Both the position numbers and the translations under genes were made by a program. The notes beneath the pieces are model-generated. The model made no database searches and was not told where the DNA came from. It saw only the letters and a program-made list of their open reading frames with translations. Shown here piece by piece: positions 11,401 through 22,300 of a DNA stretch of 64,000 bases. Source of the stretch: Knoxdaviesia capensis (taxonomy: Eukaryota > Ascomycota > Sordariomycetes > Microascales > Gondwanamycetaceae); assembly GCA_001510575.1 (NCBI GenBank), contig LNGK01000014.1, positions 188,462 to 252,461 of the forward strand, in the 5' to 3' direction. Every line of letters begins with the position of its first letter. The first letter of the stretch is position 1.

Positions 11401-14400
11401 TTCTGCTGCAATCGACTGGCCTTCTTCCGTGCGCCCTGGTCGATGGAAGCGAATCTGGTGTGGCCCGTGTACGGTGCGAATGGAATCGGCTATGAACAAT
11501 CGGGTTAGTGGGGACGCCTGGTCATCCAACGGCATTCCATCTTGGAGGTCTCCTGAAAACTCCTATAGGGTTGCAAAGTGCTTCCCCGTATACGATAGGG
11601 GCGAAAAAGGATCCTCTGATGCGCCCCCATCAAGGTTCTTTTTATCCGCTTTCCGTCTTACTTGTGCTGGGGGCTTGGTCTTTGGAAGACATATTTATAG
11701 GAATAAAAATAAAACACAAAATAAAATGGACAGAACGTAGGGACTGAACCAACATGTCTGGGTGGATATGGACCGACTGCCACTGCCTCCGCGAGCGTAA
11801 TCCATCCTGACATACACATATTGAGTGAATCCCCGCCCGCAAGCCAGGCGAGAAGGTTCAGCAGGACCAAGACGCGACACACATGCCTAGACAGAGTTCC
11901 GGTCTCTATTCGCTCGGATTGAGCAGGTTTGCCCGGTATGCCCGCCCTAAGCTGAGTCCATGATATTCTAGATCTCTCCCCCATTCAGATCTTTTGCGTG
12001 TGCACCAGTAGTCCTTTATGGTGGTGTGGAGAACCAGATCCCTCGTACTTTTTTCTTCTTTTCCGCTCCCTCTTTTCTCGCGAATTACATGCGCCGGTTC
12101 GGCCTTCCAGTCCTGTATTCGTCATGTCGCCTCCTCTCCAAAAGCAGAGATAGCCAAATCCCGTCGACGGATATCGTCAGCATGCATTCACGGGGTATCA
12201 AAAAAATACTAAACGCGGCCCCCTCCCGTATCCCACCACTCGCAGTTTCTCGCAGTTTCTCACGACTCCATCCGTGCGCAGAAAAAGAAAACAAGAGTGA
12301 GACATGCAGCTTCGGTTCCATGGATGGCGAGAGACATGCATATCCTTCTCTTGTTTCCGGATATCCACCACCAGTAGGACGCCAGACGTTGAAACAACAT
12401 CGGGGATCGGCTCAAAAGCATAGCTGCGTGTAGAAGCTTAGCAGTCCCTAGTGTGCTCCTGTTCTCTCCAAGCAGAAGCAAAAATTAGGCGCCGACCAAG
12501 TCGCATCCGAGGCGGGCCCGCACGTCCAGTTCGGGTGGTTTGTGGTTCACTCTAAATTCTTAGTCGACCAGACTTCTGCTCGTCCCCTACACACACCACC
12601 ACACACACTCCCAGAGTGGTGATTCTTCGGCGCCGAGTATTGGGATTACTTTTGTCGGAAGTGTACCAGCACACGCGCACGGTTGTACTCGCGGGGTACC
12701 GGTCACATCGCCAGCCAGCAGTTTTCCGGCATCCGAAGATATCGTACCGAGCTATGGTGAAGTACATGTACCAAGGCCAGACATACATACAGTACTCCAT
12801 TTGTTTACTGGCCATCAGTCGTGATCGGCGCCGTCATAATATGCCGGTTGGTAATCGTCCCCAGTCGGGTTAAAAGAAGATAATTTTATATTTCCAGCCT
12901 GTCTACGTGACTGGAAGGATGTGCCAATATCCTCTGGGTTTCCAGGCCCGCTCCAATACTCATCACAGCACTGTGTGCGGCCAGAAAAACAAGGTGTGAT
13001 AGTCCTGGACGTTTGGTCTCGGTGTCACCAAATCCCGGTAGGTCCGAAGAAGAGACGAGGTGACATTGGGGTGGTTTGACCTTGTCACATCGAAAAGCGA
13101 GGTCATCGACAAACAACAAGGGAAAAAGGAAAGATGAAATGTGAGAGAATCAATAAGTTCCGTACCAAATCAACCTATACCCAGATAGGCATTTCTTTAC
13201 ACCTCCTGGAAGGTGATTAGTACCCACACACAATATTTCCGGATTTTGCGGGGGTGGTTTGTTTCAACCTAGACACCGGGGGCTTGCTATGAGAGTGCTT
13301 GTTGGGTGAAGATTCCGATGGATGGAGGACGTCTTTCGAGATTAATGAAACTTCTACATGTGATGAGGACTGAAGTGTTTACCGAGCCGTGAGCTGAGAC
13401 TAGGGTTTAGTTTAGTATAGGAGATATGACACAGCTGTGAGTCGCGGGAGGGTTGTTTGGTGTGATGGCTCTGTGTCTATGGTGTTCTAAAAGAATGGAA
13501 AAAATTAGGATATCGGTGGACTAGAGTTAAGAGACTTGGATATGCTGTAAGATTACTCCGCAAAGAATCGACTGGCCATTATTGGAAGCGAAGCGTGAGT
13601 GTAAGTGAGCTATGTAGGTAGACTCGGAGTACAGCAAGCCCTAACCCTAGCATCTACGATGAACAAACTCGGGAGGCAAGAACAGACCACGGTCGCACCT
13701 TCCCAGACGCGAGGACTATATCCGAAGACTACAACTTCGAATCATCCATATCCTCCTCGCCTCTTTTCCCCTCTTTTAACTCCCCTCTCCACACTCGAAA
13801 GATGTATAATGCCCACTCACCTCGTACACTTCGTCTCCTCCAATGACACGGCGGCGGATTCCGACATCGCTTGGTCCCTTCTGGTCAGCCGAACTTCGGC
13901 TTGTGTTGGCTCGATGTAAGTCGCTCTCTGACTTACGGCGAATCTGCGCTTCCGAACTCCCTCATATCACCCACCATCATCCTTGCCCATCAGTGGACTC
14001 ACGAACCTGGATCTTCGGTTCCGTAATCTAGGACCTTCTGTACGGGTCTCTCTGCAGTTCTGCAACCAGCCACTCACCTGCTCAGAAGCTATCGTCCCTC
14101 GCCTCCCTGGTGGATGGATTCTGGCCAAACTTATCATCCGGGCTCCCGCACATCTGATCCTTGTCGTATAAGAATGCTTTTCTCAACTAACAGGACAGCA
14201 GTGGAGAGGGCCCTATAACACTAGCCATTATAGCCCTAAAACGATCTAGTTTGACTGCTCTAGCCATTATGCTCGGACGCTGGCCCACCGGCTAGCAGCT
14301 GGCTAAGGCCTGGTGCGGGCACCCGGATCACCAGAGATCTGTGAGGCAGACACACACTTACAGCATGAATATCGTCGCGATACGCCCGCGTATGAACCGG

Positions 14401-17123
14401 AAGAGTGAGCGAGAGAGGAACGAACGACTTGCACAGGCCTTCTTGGACAACCCCTCGTCTACGGGTTCTAAGTGGCTCTTGGGGTTGATTCTGGCCGGCT
14501 GGCTGTCTGGTTATGTCGTTGCTGGCCTGAGTCGGTTTAATGTTCGAGGAATGACCTGCATGTCCTCCGTCTCACAGCGAGCACCAGTCTTGGGGAGATG
14601 TCTCTGGGTGCAGGTATTAGCCGAACCAGGAATTCTGGCACGCTGACGAACCTGACTCACACTATATCATTCGACTGTTCTCAGCATATAGCCCGCTGAA
14701 ACAGGCTGGGAATTAGCCATTGCCAAACAGGTCCTTGGCTCTCAGCATCTTGGCACCCAAAGTCTTGACTTACAGGAGCATGTCATTCCAGGATGGATTC
14801 ATGCCACCAGAAAGATACGAGTGTCTGGCATCCCTGTCCAGTCAAACACCACAGACTGGTTCCCGGCCTGCCGCTATCGATCAAGTGACTGATGTCAGAC
14901 GACAAACGACCAGAAAGAATCAGAGTTGAGAAATCCTTGGGATTTATCGGCTGTTCCATTCCTGTGAGCAGGTTGTCTCTGAGACGGGATTGTCATGTTC
15001 AATTGGCTTCCTTTCCCCTCATCCTCCGTCAGACAAACGACACCAGCCATTCAGCCCAGTATGGCTGGCCGCCTTTTCTGGCCGGCTGTGGTTGCCCCAC
15101 GTTCCCATTTTCGCCTCCCAGTGTGTGTGTACTGCCAACCACTAGTTGAGCCACGCGAAAATTGAGTCTTGATCTTTCCAAGTGCGAAAGCTAGAAAGAC
15201 GCAAGAAGAGGAAACCCAGACGACGACGACGATCCACTAGCACGTCTATTGGATTTCTCTTGTCCAGTCCCAGGAGCAGAACTGCTCGTCGCCAGACTCT
15301 CCTTTTTCCATCTACTGCACTGCAAGATTTCTTGTTGCTGCATTCGGTGGGGCGTCCGGCGCTGCGTCTAGAGGCGCCAATAGCCAATGGTTATTCTTGG
15401 TGGTGTTCTGCACTGCCATAGGGTGCCGTCATCCATGCTCGCTGGAGGATCCCGTACAGGGCCCCGACTGCTAAGTATGCATCTGTCTGCTTTTTCTAGG
15501 ATGGCGCAGTGCAGGATGCGAAGCGGAGACTCCGCGCGTCAAGAAAATACATCCAACAAGCCTTGTCTCTCTGGGTGATTTTCTTGCAACCCTCCCAACC
15601 CAGACAGGAAAAGCATCACCAAGACAGAAAAGAAAAACAGAGTGAGTGCGTGCACCACTTGATCGAAACGCACTGACGTTGATTTGGGTTGTTGTTCGCC
15701 CAGGAACTAACACTTGGGCAATCAAGAAACGGAAAGGCGTCACCGTCACCAGCCTGCAACCTGTTCCTGGGGCCATCCTGCGTCTCTATAGGCATGTTAA
15801 CCACCCAACGACTGATGCAACACAGGTAGCCGACATCAAGCGAATGGGCCGTGCTGGCTGGTGATTCGTCCAGCCGCGGGTCTCTCAATACAGACAGGAA
15901 GGTTCAGCAGACCGGAGAATTTTGCAGCTTCAGCATTTGTTCTCTTGGTTCGGACAAAGGCCGCTAGTCCCTTGTCAATGTTATATCTTTGCGTTAAAGG
16001 TAAAGAGGGGCTTCTCGTTTACTTGGACCGATTGATCGTGAGTCTTATAGGGAAATGCTCGAGAACGGAGACCCTCGGCGTGAGCGAACAAGCCACGAAT
16101 TGCAAATGCTTCTTCGTCTCCCAGGAGGCGTTACATGCACTTCCTCGTTCCTGTACACAGGCAAACCCCCCTCAGAATCGAAGCTCTGCGATCTTGTTGG
16201 CTGCCACGCCGATGCACACGCCCCCGTCCCTAGTGCAACAGAAGCGAGAAGTACCACCAAAAAAACAACGAAAAAACACAGGGTGTTGCTCTATTACCCT
16301 GGCGCGGTCCACCACAGGCAAACACCGCAGACACCACTAGACGGTCCTTCAGCGCACTCTATAGGCCAGAGTATGTCCCTGCAGATGCTTCTGATACTGC
16401 ATTCTGTGCTGGGTACCGTCGGTGGCGGAGCCGCTGACTGAGGGCCCCCCTTGTTTCTCGGGCTTTTGGGGGCTTGGAGATCTGCGGGTGAGAAACAAGG
16501 GTTTAACCCACGTTGACTGTGGACGTCGTGGAAGAGCCCATGCTTTACGACGTATATATCGGCAAGGAAGGGGACCTACAGTGGACTTTGCTATAACCTG
16601 ACCGGTATTATATCACTAACAGTGCTCTGCTACGGGCGCGGCCAGACGTATAACAGGAAGACATCTGTCCCCAGCAGTGGGTGGCGAAACAGAGCCGTGA
16701 AGGGTATTTGGAACCAACGCCACCAGAACGAGGCACGAAGGCATCAACGGAACGGCAAGATGCACGATACGATATAAGGCAGCCGTTTCTTGCTGGGCTT
16801 TCCCATCACAGCCTGCTCCCGTCTTTCTCTCCTATGTGTGCCTCGAGATCTGTCACGGCCGTATCCTCGGCTACTTGGAAACTAGACTCTGTGTTCAGTG
16901 AGTCTGCTCGTCGTTCACTGCAGATAGAGACACAGCACAACATATACGGCTGTAAGTGAACGAGTAAGGAAAAAAAAAAGGCACCCACCCACAGCCATAT
17001 GCACACGCCCCGTTTCTCCCACACCCATCCAACACCTACTATATTTTTTTTATCTGTCCCTCTCTCCTTTCTTTTATAGCACCGCTACTTATTGTATCTC
17101 AGTCCTTTGGACGGGCCCTGCTA

Positions 17124-17148
17124 TTTTTTTTTTAAAAAAAAAAAAAAA
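17124..17148. repeat. T10-A15 palindromic tract
   Basis: Ten T are followed directly by fifteen A, giving a perfect ten-base self-complementary tract. It lies before the pyrimidine-rich leader region. It could act as a nucleosome-excluding element or simply be replication slippage. Confidence 0.8.
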
Positions 17149-19363
17149 CCTGGAGATCGTCGATGATTGGATTTCTTTCCCACAGTCTGCCTTTCGAGGT
17201 CCTGTACTCCTATACGCCAGAAAATCAAGGACGAGGATGAAATGCTAAGATACAAGTACCCAGGGTGTTCTCTCATGTCCTCTTTTTTCCTTCCTCTTCT
17301 TCTTCTGCTCGCCTTGTGCTGTTGATTCACTTCATCTTTCCTACCTCTCTTCTATTCCTCTTCTCTTCCCCCTTGCGTCTGGGAGATCTGCTGTCTCACC
17401 TGTCCCGGGCGTGAAGAAAGCGCTTAGCACTATCGGCCTCTTTACTGACGGGCACTTCCACGATGATCCCCGGTATAAGATCGGCCAGGAGATATTAGAA
17501 CGGGTAAGTATCTTCGACGACGTTAAAATCTCTCCATATGAGCACTTACACTGCCATCCACCCACACTCTCTCCGGCCCCGATGTCTTCTTACTCCCGTT
17601 GTCCCTCTCTGGCCATGTCCTTCGTTATACCATAGCATAGCAACCGTGAGGGCTTCCAGTGGAAAAAAGACTGGCTGGCTCACCTGTCAACCAGCGTCCC
17701 GCCGCATTGTTTTTTTGGGCTGCTTGGTGGTCTTCCGCACCCTTGACTCGCCGTTCCTCGCCCTGCCTCTCCTTGTCGGCTCTGGTTCGTTCTCTGGTTC
17801 ACCACCCATCCTCCTTCATGCCCTCTCTCTTACTAGTTAGTCTATATAACCCACAAAATATCATCCGGTCTTTCGCCTCCCACACACACACCCTCCTTTC
17901 TGACCGACTTTCGAGTGCTTGCTTGTCTGACAGCCAGTCCTTTTTATTATTTTCTGCCTATCTCCTCTTATATAGTCCTTCCCCCCCATTCCATCTCTCT
18001 CTCCCCACCCCCCTTTCCCACTCTTCATTCCCTTTTTGTCAGATTCAAACCCAGAATTTGGTTCAAAACTGGCTGGTTCTGCCAAGCTTCGTCTGTGTCT
18101 TAGTGCTATACTCAAAAGTGTGAGAGAGAGAGCACGTACACTTTCTTTTCTTGCCTTGAAGAAGACCTTTATGGTGGGGGAGACAGACCAACGGCTGGAT
18201 ATAACAGCCCATCTTTCAGTGTTCTTATAATCGTTCACTGTGGCTCTTCCACCCTCATAGCCGAGTAGTCTCGCTGCCTCTCTTTTGTTCATACTCCCAT
18301 CTTATATATACCATCTCGAGTGCCCTTACTCACTCTTGTCAACCCCAGCCTATCTCTCTCTCTTGATGTATCTTACGACATACACCTTCTCGCCTGACTT
18401 GCTCACTTCTCGGCTAATCCTATAATACTCAGTGTGCTCGCATTTCCTTTTGGACCTTCAGTCAACCACTTATACCGCCGGCTTGAATTTCTTGTCTACA
18501 CGAAACCCCGCGATTCCCATCGACGCATTCTCGTTCGGCTCTCTTTCGCCCGCAGTTATGCACCCGCGTTCGGTGCTTCAATTCTTGTTCCAGGAGAACC
18601 AACATTTTAAATTTACGTCTTTATATTGAACATTAATATCTCGAAAAGCCTCTCTGTGCTCGAAACTATCCCCGAAAGCTCTCGCACTAATTTATTTTTC
18701 TCCATTTCCGCCTCCTCTATTCCTCTATTATCGCTTCTTACTGTCCTCCCTAATCGATCTCATCTTCACCCCCAAACCAACCATCTCAGCTTCCCTCTTC
18801 TGCAGTCACACTTGCCCCCCCCCGTGTGTCACCCTCGCCACGCTTCGAAACCACGCACTACCCTCTCTCCTGTGAAGAAAGCCCGCCAAACGCCGTGATA
18901 CCTTCGTCCTGTCGTGAAACCGCGACTCGAGACTCGTCTGCGTTACTCAAGCAGTTGCACCACCCTCTTGATTCCCTTGCTCCCGTCCACACGTGGAGTG
19001 AATTGGCCCGTCCCCTGAATTGGGTCCACGATCCTTTTGTTTTCTGTAATGCTCGTGTGGTATGTGCCGCTTCCCTCTCGTATACCTTCCATTTATTTCT
19101 TCCATCTTATATATATTACCGTCTGATGTCCTCGCAAATTACCCTCCCCAACCCAGCTGTCCCGGCGTTTAAGTGCTGACATTTTCTAACGCCGCGTGTT
19201 GGTAGTGTTTGATTTGTGGCTTGTGAACAACGCTGCTGCTGTTAATCGAAGATGGCTGCACCATCATGACCATCTACCAAAGAGACCACACCCACATAAG
19301 AACATCTGAACCTGCCACCCACACATATGTCTTCCCCCTATCTCCCACCTACATGTCTTGAAA

Positions 19364-22300
19364 ATGGCCTCCCTCTACACCTCCGAGCGAATACCTCGGT
19401 TAATGCCGCCTGGGCCACCATCGCGTAGGCTCGCCGCCACCGGCTACACAGCAGCCTCGCCACCAGAGTCGCAGCCGATGGCCGTCTCAGCGTCTGACGG
19501 CGAGGGCTCCTCGTCACGCCTACCCAGATCTTACCGCCGTCTGTCATCGTCACAACCAGGCCAGGCCGTCCAGGGCCCGAGCCAGACCCAGGGCCGCCGC
19601 ATGCCTCTTATCTCATCGACAGCAAAGCCCGGATCTGCTGCTGCCCCTACTTTGTCTGCCCATTCATCCTCCTTATCCGCACCGCTCCCTGCGTCTGCTT
19701 CGGCTCCTCGCTCTTCATCCCAACGCCGGCCTGTGCAGATCCAAACCTCTACTGTTCCACCCCAGTCCAGACCGCAAGACAGACCGCCCTCCAGCGCCAC
19801 GCGCCCTACAATTGCCTCCTCCTCCCGCTCATCTTCCCGGACCCGCCAGGATGCCCTTCCCGTCCAGACCAAACCCCCTTCGGCCATGCCTGTGAGAAAA
19901 CGGTTTTCCTCCTCTTCTTCCTTACCGCAACCAGAAGACTTCCCTGAGCGCCCTCCCCGGAAAGAATCTTCCTCCCGACCCCCAGTATCAGTCAACCGCG
20001 CACTTCGCGGCGTCGCTGATCGTCCGCGCATCCTGGATCATTCCGGCCCCAGGAGAATGACCGAGAGTCCGACGGAAATCCGCCCACTGTATAGTGATGA
20101 TTCCCCAAGATCGTCGCCAAACCCACCAGCCCTGTACACAGACCTCGACCAGTACCAGTATTATGATCTACGGCGCACCCCGGGATCCGAGCCCGTGATT
20201 ATTGCGCCCTTCATGCATCTGACCACCCACAACCTCCCCCCGCCGACGCCCGGTGTCTTGTCGGGAACGAGCAGCGGCTGGAGCGTCGTCAGCGGCAGCC
20301 CATCGACGCGGTTCTCGGAGTCACCCGGCCCGGGACCGTACAGCCGCGACACCACCCCCACATCCATGTCGTCACAGTCTCCCGGAATCGTTCTCCCCAA
20401 GATCCAACACCCCCGGCTAAAGGCCTCCGCGTCGCCCCAAACCCGCCCGCCCGTGGTGACGAGACACCGGTCCGGCAGCAACTCCAGCCAGCCGGGCAGC
20501 GGCACCCCGATCTTGAACGAGTCCGATGGGCTCTCTGTTGTGCGCGAGTCGTTGACCTCCAGCTCGTCCAACTCGACCGTGCGCGAAGACGGCCTTCGCA
20601 AGGAAGCCAAAATCAAGAAGGAACGGAAGCGCCTGTCGCCTCCGCCGCCGAGCCCGCCGCCGAGGAAGTCGTCGGCCAGGTTCAACAAGGGTTCCTCGGA
20701 CACGGCGTCGACTTTTTCTCCGGACCCCCGCTCGGCTTCTCAGACCAAGTCTTCAGCTCCTTCCAGCCGGTCAACATCGTCTCGATCAATCCCGACGCCG
20801 TCGTCCAGCACACCATCCTCTAGTACGCCTGCTTCAAAGCCTAAACCAGTGCAATCATCAGCCCGGTCGGTCAGTGCGGGAAACTCCAGAGCTCCTCCCA
20901 CCCGGCCCAGTCGCGATGGAGCCCCCGATATCCACTCGCAGCTGTACGGCCCGATGCCAGTGATCCACAGCAACCTGTCCCACAGCCCGCTGTCTCCCGA
21001 GCGACGCGGCAGCGATTCTCGCGTTGCTCCTCCCCGACCTCTTCCAAGATCAACCACTCCTTCGTCGCTCCCCGACCGAGCGCAGACGTATCCCCTTCCA
21101 TCCCGGCTTCCTGCCCGCGATGTGGATTCAGACTCGGGAGACCGGCGCGTCCCCACTACTCGTGCGCTGCGCACTCCCAGTCCGAGTGTAGCTGCAGGTC
21201 CCTCCCGATTTGCCTTTTTCAGTCGGAAGAAGTCCACCCCCGAGCCTGTTACTGCGCCGCTGATGTCCGGTGTTGCAGGCCCTGGCACTGCAGCCAGCAA
21301 AGACAAGCCGGTGCGCAGGGGACCTGCCGCCGGAACCGGCCACGAGGGCTACGGGCGATTTGGCGCCCCCAGAAGACGCAGCGGCAGTTTCTCCAACGGG
21401 CCGAGGCCTCTAGGAACCGTGTCGTCGCAGGAGAGCCTCAGCAGCAACGACCCGTTCCTGCGCGACCGGATCAACCCAGTGGTCATTGCCGGTGGCGAGG
21501 TGATTGAGAACTACAACAGCAGCCCGGAGCCCAGCCGGGTCGACAGCAACCACAGCCCGCATTTCCGGCGCCAGAGCATTGATTCGAAGGTCAGCTCGGA
21601 ACTGTCCACCACGTCCGACGGGCCCCGGAACACGCTCTGGCCGTCGGCGTTTCCGCGCGGCCAGGGCTCGGGAGCGTCTAGCCGCCGCCCCTCGGACAGC
21701 AGTGACTCGGAGGCGCTGGCTATGCGGTCCACGATGGCGTTCCGTCGGTCGCGCATGCGTGTCACACCGGACATGAAGCTTCCGCCGCCGATCAACACGT
21801 CGGGCTACGCGTCGCCGTCTATCGGGAGTGTGGACACGGCGGTGTTCTCAGATGACCAGGCGATCTCCGAGCCCGGCCCGGCCGTGGTCCCCGAGACGGC
21901 GAAGAAGGGTCCGAACAAGCTTGTCAAGCGCGCGCGGTCGCCTCGGCGGTGGAACCTGCTCGGCCGCTCGCACGGCAAGTCTGGGCCGTCGAAGACGCCG
22001 GTGGAGCCGGTGGTGGCCACCATCAAGCCGGTGGACAACCCGCGCCAGGTAGCGTACTACATGATGGAGTGGTCCGAGCACGAAGACATGGAGCCGATGG
22101 ACGTGCAGGAGGCTCTCCGGCTCGCGGAGGTGTTTGACCGGCCCAACGCCGACTCGAACGCGTCGTCGTCGAGTCTGAGCTTGGGCACGGCCACGGCTGT
22201 GACTACCGCGTCTCCCCAGCTCTCTGGGTATGGAATCAAGCGTCCTTCTGCGCCGACGAACATCACCAGCGGTGTTGGGCTTGGCCTGGGAGTCAACCCG

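Larger units (their letters stand above)
7292..19363. other. 12-kb gene-free stretch, ending in the leader of the methyltransferase-like gene
   Basis: No ORF here has a recognisable domain, the codon bias of the neighbouring genes, or an exon chain I could join. Base composition is intermediate, without the extreme AT-richness expected of RIP-mutated transposons. The stretch holds a GA microsatellite (8425-8461), paired AAACCCTAA motifs (8078-8103), an A/T hairpin (17124-17148) and scattered TGGCTGG/CCAGCCA heptamers. From about 17030 to 19360 the plus strand is pyrimidine-rich with many short ORFs, as expected for a long 5' leader. A non-coding RNA or a poorly conserved small gene cannot be excluded. 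Confidence 0.55.

Noticed and set aside
14341..14646. 101-codon ORF with a hydrophobic segment
   Set aside because: It starts at GTG, has no supporting codon bias, and lies in the gene-free stretch with no neighbouring exon signals.
7292..19363. RIP-degraded transposon or retroelement
   Set aside because: No AT-rich bias, no terminal repeats and no reverse transcriptase, integrase or transposase motifs were seen in any frame.
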